The notes under the pieces: generated by a model | Seen by the model: the letters and a program-made list of their open reading frames with translations, nothing else | What the model was told of the DNA's origin: nothing | Database searches by the model: none | Source of the DNA: Clostridiales bacterium | GTDB lineage: Bacteria > Bacillota > Clostridia > Lachnospirales > JAQSXR01 | Direction: 5' to 3' | Assembly: GCA_029256575.1 (NCBI GenBank) | Contig: JAQSXR010000004.1 | Location: forward strand, 66,514 to 130,513 | DNA length: 64,000 nucleotides | In this document: one piece after another, positions 36,226-45,953 of the stretch | How positions within the stretch are numbered: position 1 is the first letter of the stretch | How the letters are laid out: each line of letters starts with the position of its first letter | Made by a program: the position numbers and the translations under genes

Positions 36226-37338
36226 TTAATATTCTGTTATATCATATTTTCTAATCTTTCGAATTCTCAATAAAATTACTGGAACAATTACCAACACATC
36301 ACATACAACCGTACTTATTAATGATCGTAAATTGAAATACTTAAGTAGCAATCCCATGGAATAATAGTATAGTTCATTCGATAGCCACACAACAGAAAGT
36401 GCAATAATAACAGCTACTCCAACTCCAAATAAATTAATAAGCAAAACTTCTTTCATGATTTTAAAACTTATTGATTTTTTTGAAATACCAATTGCTTTAT
36501 AAATGCTAAATTCAAACTGCCTTTTTTCGTATGCTCCTAAAAAAGTTGCATTTACAGTAACCGATAAGATAATAATAAGTAAAATTATAATTCCATAGTA
36601 TAAATAATCAATTGATTTAACCTGTTGTTGAATGCGATCCAGAATATCTTCATACACCCTAATGGTTACTTTATCACCATAATCCCTACTTTTAATAAAA
36701 TTAACAAACTGATTGATTGCTATATCTTTATTTTTATCAAGCGCTTCTGGTCTAACTATCAAATATGTATTTTTTACCCCTTTATCTATTCCATAAGCAA
36801 AAAAATACTCACTATCAATAATTTGAACAATTTTATATTCTTTATCGATATTATATCCTTCTTCACTATCCTGATTGATCGTATCTCCAATCTTTAATTT
36901 GCAATTCTTAGCTACTTTAGAACTTAATGCTATTTCTCCATCCACCAAATTAATATTTTCATTTGGAAATATAATACTGAAAAAACGATTCGCATCTTCT
37001 GTATTTGCAAATGTTAAAACATTAATATCATTAGAAATGGATAATTCATTAGTAACAGTTAACGCCATAGCAGTATTTACATTTATAACACTACCAATAC
37101 TCTCACTATTATTAAAGTCTGCTAAAATGCTATTAAATTCCTCTTCACTACATCCATAGTTTGGAAAGATATAAGTATATTCATTGAATAACTTATAGGA
37201 ATACTCAGCCATATGCTCAAAAGTAGATATATATAATCCTCCAATATAAATAAATACAATAGAGGCGATCAAAAGCATCAGTGCAATTGCCCTAGATTTA
37301 TTATGTGATATATAATAAGCTGCATTAAATGGCTTCAT
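36226..37338 (-). CDS. FtsX-type ABC permease, second subunit
   Basis: 370 residues. One N-terminal TM (about 16-36), an extracellular MacB-like domain (about 40-240), and three C-terminal TM helices (about 245-360) with the FtsX motif FEFSIYKAIGISKKSISFKIM. It lacks a fused ATPase. The gene abuts the ATPase gene with no gap (37338/37339). Family systems handle peptide antibiotics or lipoproteins. Confidence 0.88.
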   Translation of the reverse strand: MKPFNAAYYISHNKSRAIALMLLIASIVFIYIGGLYISTFEHMAEYSYKLFNEYTYIFPNYGCSEEEFNSILADFNNSESIGSVINVNTAMALTVTNELSISNDINVLTFANTEDANRFFSIIFPNENINLVDGEIALSSKVAKNCKLKIGDTINQDSEEGYNIDKEYKIVQIIDSEYFFAYGIDKGVKNTYLIVRPEALDKNKDIAINQFVNFIKSRDYGDKVTIRVYEDILDRIQQQVKSIDYLYYGIIILLIIILSVTVNATFLGAYEKRQFEFSIYKAIGISKKSISFKIMKEVLLINLFGVGVAVIIALSVVWLSNELYYYSMGLLLKYFNLRSLISTVVCDVLVIVPVILLRIRKIRKYDITEY

Positions 37339-38022
37339 CTAGCTCTCCTCCTTAACTACCTCATCATCCGAACTGATTTCTCCGTCCCACATTTTAATAA
37401 TTCGATCGGCATCTTTCAGTATGGTTTCATCATGTGTAATAACAATAACAAGATGATCTTTCGCATACTCTTTCAGAATATCCATAACTAAAAATGCACT
37501 TTTATGGTCTAATGAAGCAGTTGGTTCATCTGCAAATAAAACTTTTGGTGAATTAATCATTGCTCTAGCAATTGCAACTCTCTGCCTTTGACCACCTGAT
37601 AATTTTGATGGTCTTTTCTTCATATCGTTCTTTTTTATACCAAAGCCTTCTAATATTTTTTCACCTTTTGTCAAAGCACTTGATTTATCTTCATTTGCTG
37701 CCACGATTACATTGTCCATCGCACTCATATAAGAAACCAGGAAGTGTCTTTGAAATACAAATCCGAAATCATTTCGTCTCAAAACTTCTTTTTCTTTTCT
37801 TGTGCAACTAGAAAATGGTTTTTTATTATAGACAACTTCTCCTGAAGTAGCCTCTTTTAAGGTTGATAAACAATACATTAGAGATGACTTTCCACATCCC
37901 GAAGGCCCCATTAACCCCACAATACCCTTATTCGGTAACTTAATATTCACATTGTTTACCGCATATACCTTATCTTCTTTTTCTATATCATATATTAAAG
38001 TTAAATCACTTATTTCAAACAT
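37339..38022 (-). CDS. ABC transporter ATPase (MacB/LolD-like)
   Basis: 227 residues. Walker A GPSGCGKSS (about 39-47), Q-loop FVFQRHFL, signature KLSGGQRQRVAIARA (about 139-153), Walker B VLFADEPTASLD (about 160-171), H-loop VITHDE. It powers the two FtsX-type permeases on either side. GGAGGATG precedes the ATG. Confidence 0.94.
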   Translation of the reverse strand: MFEISDLTLIYDIEKEDKVYAVNNVNIKLPNKGIVGLMGPSGCGKSSLMYCLSTLKEATSGEVVYNKKPFSSCTRKEKEVLRRNDFGFVFQRHFLVSYMSAMDNVIVAANEDKSSALTKGEKILEGFGIKKNDMKKRPSKLSGGQRQRVAIARAMINSPKVLFADEPTASLDHKSAFLVMDILKEYAKDHLVIVITHDETILKDADRIIKMWDGEISSDDEVVKEES

Positions 38023-38107
38023 ATTAACATCCTCCTATAAAATTATATCTAATTTTCCCTATCTACTTTTTCTCTACCTACTTATAATGTTTTCAAGAAA
38101 ATCATGT

Positions 38108-38222
38108 TTCTTCTATCAAGCTATTTATTGTTCTTCTTTCAAGCTATTCATTGTTCTTCTTTTAAGCTATTTATTATTCTTCTTTCAAGATATTTATTGT
38201 TCTTCTTCCAATATATCTATTG
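38108..38222. repeat. Five tandem 23-bp repeats derived from the permease 3' end
   Basis: Units start at 38108, 38131, 38154, 38177 and 38200, with consensus near TTCTTCTTTCAAGCTATTTA plus TTG. The last unit and part of the fourth encode the permease C-terminus (LEEEQ and stop). The other copies lie after the stop codon, before the ATPase gene. Since 23 is not a multiple of 3 and each unit carries the stop, added units do not extend the protein. Confidence 0.9.
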
Positions 38223-39282
38223 TTCTAATTTTATTCATAGCATAGAACAAAGGTATTTGGCATATTCCCAGAACAAATGCAAGTGATGCCAAAATAGAGC
38301 CAATTGCTTCTGGAATAAATTCTCTAGCTAATAGTCCTAGTGGTCTAACTGCTAACAAATTAATTGTTGTTACTCCAATTCCTATAATAAATACAGATAC
38401 GAACAATCCTAATCCGAAAAATATTAACATTTCTCTAAGAGTCACAAAAAATATATTTTGACTAGAAAACCCTATTGAATGGTATAAGCACCATTCTTCA
38501 TGTCTATCTCTATAGTACATGTTAATTACTATAACAAGACATATACATAATACAATCAAACTTCCTATATTGATTACCATTTTAGAAGCAGCAATAGAGT
38601 CTACGATAAATTCTTTGTAAGCTTTTTTACCTTGAACACTATCATACACAATATTGTCAAACTTAAGTTCCTTTGCAAGAATGCTATAATCGACACCTTT
38701 TCCATTTGACAGTATACTGATGCAATTATTTGACAGATTTCGGATTCCTGTTCCAAAATAATAATCAGATTCAACAATTCCTACAACAGTAAAATCAATT
38801 TTAAACTTATCATTTAATTGTATATTGTTATTTTTACATAATTTTTTATCTAATATTATTTCACCTGGACTTTGAGGCATTCTTCCTTCTATTAGCTTAG
38901 CGTCAAAATAATCCATAAGGACGTCGACCTTATCTATACTTGTCAAGGCCATATCCGCACTATTCATTCCTATAATAGAGGTTACTGATATCGACATATA
39001 CTGCACCGGAAAAACATCAATAACATTTTCTTCTTTAATTCTCTTTATACTTTGCTCAAATAATTCCTCTGCATTCTCATAACTACCTAAATTATTCACA
39101 CGTATAAATTGTTGTTTTTCCATATGGTCGAAGTACATTTTTTTAAACGACGTAAACGATGGATCTAGCATATAATTTACGAGATACAACATTGTGGCAA
39201 ATAGAGCGATAGTAATTACTAAAACACTAACACGTTTTTTATTAGCCTTGATGTATGTAGTGGCTGATAATCCTCTTTTCAT
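38194..39282 (-). CDS. FtsX-type ABC permease, first subunit
   Basis: 362 residues. N-terminal TM (about 19-36), MacB-like extracellular domain (about 40-230) and three C-terminal TM helices, with EWCLYHSIGFSSQNIFFVTLREM before the second. It ends NKIRTIDILEEEQ, the usual conserved end of these permeases, so it is complete. GGAGAAAG precedes the ATG. It is first in the operon with ATPase and a second permease, behind a promoter with a possible response-regulator site. Confidence 0.88.
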   Translation of the reverse strand: MKRGLSATTYIKANKKRVSVLVITIALFATMLYLVNYMLDPSFTSFKKMYFDHMEKQQFIRVNNLGSYENAEELFEQSIKRIKEENVIDVFPVQYMSISVTSIIGMNSADMALTSIDKVDVLMDYFDAKLIEGRMPQSPGEIILDKKLCKNNNIQLNDKFKIDFTVVGIVESDYYFGTGIRNLSNNCISILSNGKGVDYSILAKELKFDNIVYDSVQGKKAYKEFIVDSIAASKMVINIGSLIVLCICLVIVINMYYRDRHEEWCLYHSIGFSSQNIFFVTLREMLIFFGLGLFVSVFIIGIGVTTINLLAVRPLGLLAREFIPEAIGSILASLAFVLGICQIPLFYAMNKIRTIDILEEEQ

Positions 39283-39315
39283 AATCTTTCTCCTTATTTT
39301 TTATCTTTCTTATGT

Positions 39316-39379
39316 ATTATATATTTTAGAAACAAAAATTGTTAGTACCTATAGTCATAACAATACGTGACTTCAGTCA
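39316..39379 (-). promoter_or_regulatory. Promoter of the ABC operon with upstream 12-bp palindrome
   Basis: A good -10 (TATAAT, 39316-39321 on the - strand) with a poor -35 (TAACAA). The perfect palindrome TGACTTCAGTCA (39368-39379) is centred about 65 bp before the predicted start. This layout suits activation by the adjacent LuxR-type response regulator. Confidence 0.5.
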
Positions 39380-39407
39380 TATATCGCAATACCTCGTTCC
39401 TATTCAT

Positions 39408-39446
39408 AAAAATAGCTGCCTCTTCGTTAAGTAAGAGTCAGCTAAT
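39408..39446 (-). terminator. Terminator after the response regulator gene
   Basis: TAGCTG-CTCTT pairs with AAGAG-CAGCTA (one mismatch), followed on the - strand by ATTTTTATG. Confidence 0.85.
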
Positions 39447-39448
39447 AT

Positions 39449-40102
39449 TTATAGTCCCATTTCTTTTGATAATTTTACAGCTAATGCAGTTCTATCATGA
39501 ATATTCGTTTTGTCATAAATAGATGTCATGTAGTTCTTAACCGTTCCTTCTGAAATAAACAAGAAGCTAGAGATTTGAGCATTTGTATATCCTTCCGCAA
39601 TCATAGTACAGATTTCGCACTCTCTCTTCGTTAACTTTTCTAATATTACATTTGTTTTTGGCAAATCTAAATAATTATTATTTAGCTTAACTGACAAAGT
39701 TTCCATTACTTTTCCATCTAATACACTTTGCCCATTCATTACATTATGTATTGCATCTAAGATAGCCGCTCTTCCTGAGTCCTTTAATAAGTATCCATTC
39801 GCACCATTTCTTATTGCTGAAGTTATATTACTTTCATCATAAAAAGTAGTTAATACAAGTACTTTCATCGTTGGATACTTTAACTTTATTTCTTTTATTA
39901 ACTGTATTCCACCCATACCTACCATGTTCAGATCTACAATCGCCATATCCGTTTCTATCGTATTTAAAAGTTTTAAAGCTTCATTTCCATCTTTCGCTTT
40001 CCCTACTATTTCAATATCCGCATTAATTGATAGTATAATCTCTAAACTTTCTAGTAATAATAATTCGTCATCAACTAAAATAATTCTTATCTTACTTTGC
40101 AT
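39449..40102 (-). CDS. LuxR/NarL-type response regulator
   Basis: 217 residues. Receiver domain with acidic pocket VDDE (10-13), phosphoacceptor Asp57 (AIVDLNM), Thr near 87 and Lys near 108. The LuxR HTH (about 155-215) contains LTKRECEICTMIAEGYTNAQISSFLFISEGTVKNY. Its start overlaps the kinase gene end by 11 bp. It probably activates the ABC operon just downstream. Confidence 0.94.
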   Translation of the reverse strand: MQSKIRIILVDDELLLLESLEIILSINADIEIVGKAKDGNEALKLLNTIETDMAIVDLNMVGMGGIQLIKEIKLKYPTMKVLVLTTFYDESNITSAIRNGANGYLLKDSGRAAILDAIHNVMNGQSVLDGKVMETLSVKLNNNYLDLPKTNVILEKLTKRECEICTMIAEGYTNAQISSFLFISEGTVKNYMTSIYDKTNIHDRTALAVKLSKEMGL

Positions 40103-41342
40103 TTTGTTTTCCCTCCATTAAAGGTAAGGTAATGGAGACCACAAATCCTTCTTCCCCATTATATTGAAAATCTCCACCTATGTTATCAACATAATCTTTA
40201 ATTTTTCTTAATCCAAATCCATTTTTAAATAATTTATTTTTTTCATTCTCCGATAAAATACCAAGCCCTTTACCATTATCCTGTATAACAAACTTAACAT
40301 GCCTATCATCTATCTCAAACATAACGATAAATGCTGTTGCTGCCCCATGTCTTACTCCGTTAGATAAACATTCTTTTAGAGCTCCATAAACAAAATTTCC
40401 ATGCTCTGCATCTATATAAGAGTTATTTTCCTTCTGATATGTTCCGTCGAAATTATGCCTTATTCTTACATCTGTATCTAATTCAAATTGTTTCATGCAA
40501 TCTGATAATGAAACTAAAAGTTCCTCTATACTAATCATTATATCTTTATTATTTAGGACTCTAACCGCTTTTCTTATAGAATTAAGACTTTCATGCATCC
40601 GAGAATTAGCCACCAATAGTTTATCCTTCGCTTTCATTTTCTCAGAATCATATATTACTTCAGCTGCATCCAATGCCATAATTGCAGCTGTAATCGTATG
40701 TCCTACACTATTATGAATGTCCATACTAATCTTTTCCCGTTCTTCGAGCCTAGCATTTCTATCTACAAGAACATTCTTCATCGCTAATTCTTTATTCATC
40801 CTTTTGCCCTCAAGCTCATTAATGGCAGCTCTTACTAAGGCATTGTTCATCTTGCTGTTTGTATTTAAATATTCAATCGACAATTTATCAATAATAATAA
40901 CGATTAGTCCGAAAAACAATAATACTGCTTCGAAAATAAGAATCTCGAGAATTTCATATTTTTGTCTAAAAATATTTACTTTTATTATTAATAAAATCTC
41001 TGGTAGTATTAAGAGCAATGTTTTCTTAACTTTACCATATGCTCCTTCACTTGTTAATGCAGAAGCAATAAAGTAAATTGTAAAGAACATAAAATTATTT
41101 TTATCGATTAAGGTTAATAATGTATACATTAAAATTAAAGCTACTAGTAAGCCTTGTTTAATTCTAATATCCTCATTATAGATTACAAAAATATACCTAG
41201 ACAAGAATAGTAATCCAGATATTCCTATTATCAGATAAATGTTATTTACTGATTTTATAGTACTACACAAGATTGCAATAAATGCTATAGCAATAGCCGT
41301 AACATCAAGTGCATAATAGTTTTTGATATTCTTATTTTCCAT
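40092..41342 (-). CDS. Sensor histidine kinase (HisKA_3, NarL/DesK class)
   Basis: 416 residues. About five or six TM helices in the first 165 residues with short loops, so sensing is probably within the membrane. Then a coiled region, H-box EKISMDIHNSVGHTITA (His210), and an HATPase domain with N-box LKECLSNGVRHG and DNGKGLGIL. It phosphorylates the co-transcribed response regulator. Pairs of this type sense cell-envelope damage or peptide antibiotics next to FtsX-type ABC systems. Confidence 0.93.
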   Translation of the reverse strand: MENKNIKNYYALDVTAIAIAFIAILCSTIKSVNNIYLIIGISGLLFLSRYIFVIYNEDIRIKQGLLVALILMYTLLTLIDKNNFMFFTIYFIASALTSEGAYGKVKKTLLLILPEILLIIKVNIFRQKYEILEILIFEAVLLFFGLIVIIIDKLSIEYLNTNSKMNNALVRAAINELEGKRMNKELAMKNVLVDRNARLEEREKISMDIHNSVGHTITAAIMALDAAEVIYDSEKMKAKDKLLVANSRMHESLNSIRKAVRVLNNKDIMISIEELLVSLSDCMKQFELDTDVRIRHNFDGTYQKENNSYIDAEHGNFVYGALKECLSNGVRHGAATAFIVMFEIDDRHVKFVIQDNGKGLGILSENEKNKLFKNGFGLRKIKDYVDNIGGDFQYNGEEGFVVSITLPLMEGKQNAK

Positions 41343-41354
41343 TCTGTCACCAAC

Positions 41355-42278
41355 TTAATTCGATTCTTCAATATTTTCGATTCTATTTCTTCCCTTCATT
41401 TTTGCTTGGTATAATAAGTTATCTGCTCTATTTATAATCGCCTTGCCGTCTTCTGTATTACGTTGAGCGAGTCCAATACTTATCGTTACCTTTAACCCAC
41501 TTACTCCGAAGTCATATTCTTGAATACTTAATCTTATTCTCTCAGCAAGTTTATATGCATCTTCTGATTTGATATCAGGTAGAATTACAATAAATTCTTC
41601 ACCACCATATCTGCCTACCAAATCACTATTTCTGACATTTTTAATAATTTGATTCGATACTTCAATTAAGACCCTGTCACCAATCTGATGCCCGTAATTA
41701 TCATTTACGAGTTTAAAAAAATCAATATCTAACATCAAAACACATAGATCATTACCTGTCTTAGAAGTTTGCTCTATTTCCTCTTCTAAAAGTTCATTTA
41801 TATGTTGATGATTGAATAAATTAGTCAAACTATCTCTTCTTGACCTATTCTTTAATTCACGATTCATCACTAATAAATCATCATTCATTTTTTCAATCAT
41901 TTCTTTATCTTGCTTCATTTTTTCTTCTACCATCTTTTTATCTGTTATATCATTAATACAGGAGAGAAGTACTTCATGTTCAATATACATAGCTGATACC
42001 ATGGTAATTGATCCAAGAAAGTATGTACCATCTTTTCTCTTGAATGTAATTTCTCTATCTTTTACAGGAATACCATTATTGATATCTTCTGCAAGATCTT
42101 GTCTATCCTTGGGGCATTTGTAATAACTAGTCGCTTCACTACTCAACATATCAAGTCTCTCACATCCAAAAAATTCTTCCGTTTTACTATTTATGTATAA
42201 TATTTTATTATCTATCTTGCTTGTGAGTATAATCGAAAACGGTATTATCTCGATCATTGTTCTAAAAAGCTCTACCAT
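41355..42278 (-). CDS. PAS-GGDEF diguanylate cyclase
   Basis: 307 residues, no TM segment. PAS domain (about 8-115, SKIDNKILYINSKTEEFFGCE), coiled linker (116-145), and GGDEF domain with active site RYGGEEF (about 221-227) and the substrate/metal motif DIDFFKLVNDNYGHQIGD. It should make cyclic di-GMP. An inhibitory I-site (RxxD) before GGEEF is not visible. GGAGG precedes the ATG. It lies 12 nt upstream of the kinase gene, so it is likely the first gene of the same operon. Confidence 0.93.
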   Translation of the reverse strand: MVELFRTMIEIIPFSIILTSKIDNKILYINSKTEEFFGCERLDMLSSEATSYYKCPKDRQDLAEDINNGIPVKDREITFKRKDGTYFLGSITMVSAMYIEHEVLLSCINDITDKKMVEEKMKQDKEMIEKMNDDLLVMNRELKNRSRRDSLTNLFNHQHINELLEEEIEQTSKTGNDLCVLMLDIDFFKLVNDNYGHQIGDRVLIEVSNQIIKNVRNSDLVGRYGGEEFIVILPDIKSEDAYKLAERIRLSIQEYDFGVSGLKVTISIGLAQRNTEDGKAIINRADNLLYQAKMKGRNRIENIEESN

Positions 42279-42368
42279 ATTGATTCCTCCAATCTCTTAT
42301 AATTTATTTTATCACAGATAAAAATCATGTCAATATATGGTGTTTCTTGTTTCAATTTCTTTTACAAC

Positions 42369-42406
42369 ACAAAAGGCAAACAAAAATATATAAATTTGTT
42401 CACCTT
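42369..42406 (-). terminator. Terminator of the trp operon
   Basis: AAAAGG plus ACAAA pair with TTTGT plus CCTTTT across an A/T loop, just after the trpA stop on the - strand. Confidence 0.75.
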
Positions 42407-42412
42407 TTAATA

Positions 42413-43201
42413 TTAAGAATTAATAAATCCTTCTTTTACTGCTGCATTCATAGTTCTTACGTATTCGCATACTGGTTCTACACAATCTGATCCATATTTT
42501 GCAATAATTTTTATAATCGCACTTCCGACAATTACCCCATCTGCATATTGTGCCATTTCCTTAGCTTGATCTGGAGTAGAGATACCAAATCCAATTGCGC
42601 ACGGAATATCTTGTACTTCCTTAACAAGTTCTACCATCTCACCAACATTAGTTGTAATCTCATTTCTAACACCTGTCACTCCCATAGAGGATACGCAATA
42701 AACAAAGCCTTGCGCTTCCTTAGCAATCATTTTAATTCTTTGATGTGACGTTGGAGCAATCAATGATATTAAGTCTACTCCATATGCTTCACATGTTGGC
42801 TTCAACTCATTTTTTTCTTCAAAAGGCAGATCCGGTACGATTACCGCGTCAATTCCACATCTTTTACAATTACTCAGAAATTTATCTGTGCCATAAGTGT
42901 ATATTGGATTTACATAGGTCATAAAAGCCAAAGGTACTTGGGTCTTTTGTCTTATTCTCTCAATCATCCCAAAAATCTTATCTGTTGTTGTTCCAGTAGC
43001 CAGCGCACGTTCATCTGCTTCTTGTATTACAACTCCTTCTGCTACTGGATCAGAGAAAGGAATCCCTATTTCAATCAAATCTGCTCCTGCTTCTTCCATC
43101 TTTACGATTAGTTCTTCTGTAATATCAAGTGATGGATCTCCAGCCGTTATAAATGCAATAAATGCTTTCCCTTGGGAAAACGCTTCCTTTACTCTACTCA
43201 T
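42413..43201 (-). CDS. trpA: Tryptophan synthase alpha chain
   Basis: 262 residues. Catalytic Glu in [15 protein letters not shown] (about 46-58; Glu48 and Asp near 57 positions) and phosphate-binding loops CAIGFGIST and GVIVGSAI. It cleaves indole-3-glycerol phosphate to indole, channelled to TrpB. The gene start overlaps the trpB end by 8 bp. Last gene of the operon. Confidence 0.97.
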   Translation of the reverse strand: MSRVKEAFSQGKAFIAFITAGDPSLDITEELIVKMEEAGADLIEIGIPFSDPVAEGVVIQEADERALATGTTTDKIFGMIERIRQKTQVPLAFMTYVNPIYTYGTDKFLSNCKRCGIDAVIVPDLPFEEKNELKPTCEAYGVDLISLIAPTSHQRIKMIAKEAQGFVYCVSSMGVTGVRNEITTNVGEMVELVKEVQDIPCAIGFGISTPDQAKEMAQYADGVIVGSAIIKIIAKYGSDCVEPVCEYVRTMNAAVKEGFINS

Positions 43202-44378
43202 AAATCCCTACCCCCTTATATCTAGCAATTGCAGCAACATCCTTATCTCCCCTGCCCGATAAATTTATCACTATTATCTTATCTTTGCCCATAGTAGGTG
43301 CAAGTTTCTTTGCATAAGCAACTGCATGAGAACTTTCAATCGCTGGAATAATTCCTTCTGTTCTAGAAAGATATTCAAATGCTTCCACAGCTTCATCATC
43401 CGTTACAGGAACATATGATGCTCTTCCAATGTCATGTAAATTTGCATGTTCTGGTCCAATTCCTGGATAATCAAGCCCTGCTGATATTGAGTACACTGGT
43501 GCAATCTGTCCATATTCATCTTGGCAGAAATAAGACTTCATTCCATGGAATATCCCCTTGCTGCCATTTGCTATTGTAGCTGCATTCTTATCTGTATCAA
43601 CGCCATGCCCTGCCGCTTCGCATCCGATTAATTCAACACTTTCATCACAAATAAAATCATAAAACAGTCCCATAGCATTGCTACCACCACCTACACAAGC
43701 AATGACTGTATCTGGGAGTTTCCCTTCAACTTCTAATAATTGTTCTTTTACCTCTTTCCCAATTATACTTTGATAGTCTCGAACAATTGTAGGAAATGGG
43801 TGAGGTCCCATAACAGAACCAAGTACATAATGAGTATCTGAGACTCTGGAAGTCCACTCTCGGAGTGTTTCATTTACAGCATCCTTTAATGTCTGTGTCC
43901 CACTCGTAACCGGATGAACCTTTGCTCCAAGCAATTCCATACGATACACATTTAAAGCTTGACGTTCCGTATCTTCTTTACCCATAAAAATCTCACAATC
44001 CATACCCATCAATGCTGCTACTGTTGCGGTTGCAACACCATGTTGACCAGCTCCTGTCTCCGCAATTACTCTGCTTTTTCCCATCTTCTTTGCAAGTAGA
44101 ACTTGGCCTAATACATTATTAATTTTATGAGAACCAGTATGATTCAAATCTTCTCTTTTCAGATAAATCTTTGCTCCACCAAGGTCCTTTGTCATCTTCT
44201 CTGCATAATACAATAGCGAAGGTCTTCCCGCATAATTCTTTAAAAGATCATCTAATTCCTTGCAGAACTCTTCATCATTCTTATAATGATTATAAGCTGC
44301 ATCTAATTCTAATACTGCATTCATTAAGGTCTCAGGTATATATTGTCCACCATGTTCACCAAATCTTCCAATTGACAT
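43194..44378 (-). CDS. trpB: Tryptophan synthase beta chain
   Basis: 394 residues. PLP lysine in [15 protein letters not shown] (about residue 85), phosphate loop GGGSNAMG, and the N-terminal [15 protein letters not shown] typical of TrpB1. It condenses indole and serine to tryptophan. AAAGGAG precedes the ATG. A 99-nt gap follows trpF. Confidence 0.97.
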   Translation of the reverse strand: MSIGRFGEHGGQYIPETLMNAVLELDAAYNHYKNDEEFCKELDDLLKNYAGRPSLLYYAEKMTKDLGGAKIYLKREDLNHTGSHKINNVLGQVLLAKKMGKSRVIAETGAGQHGVATATVAALMGMDCEIFMGKEDTERQALNVYRMELLGAKVHPVTSGTQTLKDAVNETLREWTSRVSDTHYVLGSVMGPHPFPTIVRDYQSIIGKEVKEQLLEVEGKLPDTVIACVGGGSNAMGLFYDFICDESVELIGCEAAGHGVDTDKNAATIANGSKGIFHGMKSYFCQDEYGQIAPVYSISAGLDYPGIGPEHANLHDIGRASYVPVTDDEAVEAFEYLSRTEGIIPAIESSHAVAYAKKLAPTMGKDKIIVINLSGRGDKDVAAIARYKGVGIYE

Positions 44379-44477
44379 TTTTCATTTCTCCTTTTCTAAA
44401 AATACTATCTAATACTATCTATTTATATATCATCTTAATTTCTTATCTTATTTGATCAAATTAATATATCTTTATTT

Positions 44478-45089
44478 TCATTCCCTCCGAAGTTTTGTTA
44501 TAATATCGGTTATCTTTTGTGAATCTTTGTAGCCATCCGTTTCTACTCCACTACTAACATCAATACCAAATGGATTACAACTTTCTTTTGCCGCTACTAT
44601 ATTTTCTATATTAATTCCGCCTGCCAAAAAGAAGGGTTTTTTTATATTTTCTATCAACGACCAATCAAATGATTTTCCGCTTCCCCCATACTGTTCCTTA
44701 TCAAACGCATCAAGTAGTAGGTAATCAGAGGAGAATTTATACGCATTTATAATATCTTCTGAACACTTCACCCTAATAGCTTTAATAATAGGATTCGGTA
44801 CATAAGACCTTAATCTTTCTATATATTGGTTATCTTCCTCTCCATGAAGTTGAATTATGTCTATCGTCTTAGCTTCACAAAGTTTAACAATTCGTTCAAT
44901 CTCCTCATTCACAAATACTCCAATTACTTGAATGTTAGGAATAAGTCTTTCTCTCAGTATCTTTGCTCTATCTGGGGTAACTTGTCGTTTGCTCTTTGCA
45001 AATACAAAACCAATATAGTCTGGAATGATTTTATTCACAGCTTCAATGTCATTCTCTCTCGTTAATCCACAAATCTTAATCTTAGTCAT
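44478..45089 (-). CDS. trpF: Phosphoribosylanthranilate isomerase
   Basis: 203 residues. Catalytic Cys in KICGLTREND (Cys7) and Asp in LLDAFDKEQYGGSGKSFDW (about 127), and phosphate loops FFLAGGINIENI and GIDVSSGVE. The gene begins directly after the trpC stop (45090/45089). It performs the Amadori step before TrpC. Confidence 0.96.
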   Translation of the reverse strand: MTKIKICGLTRENDIEAVNKIIPDYIGFVFAKSKRQVTPDRAKILRERLIPNIQVIGVFVNEEIERIVKLCEAKTIDIIQLHGEEDNQYIERLRSYVPNPIIKAIRVKCSEDIINAYKFSSDYLLLDAFDKEQYGGSGKSFDWSLIENIKKPFFLAGGINIENIVAAKESCNPFGIDVSSGVETDGYKDSQKITDIITKLRRE

Positions 45090-45887
45090 TTAAACACCTC
45101 TTAAATAAGACAGCATCGCCTTCTTGTCATCACTTAACATTAGAGCCTCACCTATAAGCACTGCATCAACACCCACCTCATTGAGTAATGCAATATCATC
45201 AGCAGTTTTGATTCCACTCTCCGCTACAAAAATAATGTCACCAGGCACAATACCTCTAAGCTTTGTACATGTTCGAATATCAACCTCAAAAGTCTTTAAA
45301 TTTCGATTATTCACTCCAATAACCCTAGCTCCAGCTTCTATCGCAGACCGAACTTCATCTTCTGTATGAGCCTCTACAAGAGCAGAAAGTCCTAATTCAT
45401 CGCAAATTCCAATAAATCTATTAATCGTAGCCGTATCTAACAAAGCACAAATCAACAAAATTGCATCTGCCCCAATAAGTTTTGCCTCATAAATTTGATA
45501 CTCATCAACCGTAAAATCCTTACGCAAAACCGGAACATTAACCGCCTTACTTATCTCCCTTAGATACTCATTACTACCCTTAAAATAATTAGGTTCTGTC
45601 AATACCGAGATAGCACTAGCCCCTGCTTCTTCATATTCCGTAGCAATCTTAAGATAAGGAAAATCCTTCACAATAATCCCCTTAGAAGGAGACGCCTTCT
45701 TCACTTCACATATAAATGAAATATCCTCCCCCACCAAAGCCTTCTCAAAAGCAAAATCTTCTCTATGATTAAACCTCTTAACTATCTCCCCTTCATAAAT
45801 CTCCCTCTTCATATCCTCAAGAGAAATCCTCCTCTTCCCCTCTTCCACCCTAATCCTACTAGCCTCACACAACATATCAAGAATCAT
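45090..45887 (-). CDS. trpC: Indole-3-glycerol phosphate synthase
   Basis: 265 residues. Motifs ICEVKKASPSKGII (catalytic Lys), VPVLRKDFTVDEYQ, GVNNRNLKTFEVD and FVAESGIKTADDI. It closes the indole ring. It is the first gene after the 706-bp repeat region separating it from trpD. No convincing promoter is visible directly upstream, but the region is AT-rich. GGGATGTGATGGG lies before the ATG as a weak ribosome site. Confidence 0.96.
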   Translation of the reverse strand: MILDMLCEASRIRVEEGKRRISLEDMKREIYEGEIVKRFNHREDFAFEKALVGEDISFICEVKKASPSKGIIVKDFPYLKIATEYEEAGASAISVLTEPNYFKGSNEYLREISKAVNVPVLRKDFTVDEYQIYEAKLIGADAILLICALLDTATINRFIGICDELGLSALVEAHTEDEVRSAIEAGARVIGVNNRNLKTFEVDIRTCTKLRGIVPGDIIFVAESGIKTADDIALLNEVGVDAVLIGEALMLSDDKKAMLSYLRGV

Positions 45888-45953
45888 CCCATCACATCCC
45901 TTTCCACTTCATTATCTCAATTTAACCCCTCAAGCCAATTTAATCCTCTTCAT

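Noticed and set aside
38108-38222. CRISPR or short spacer array
   Set aside because: The 23-bp units are contiguous, without spacers, and derived from the permease coding end.
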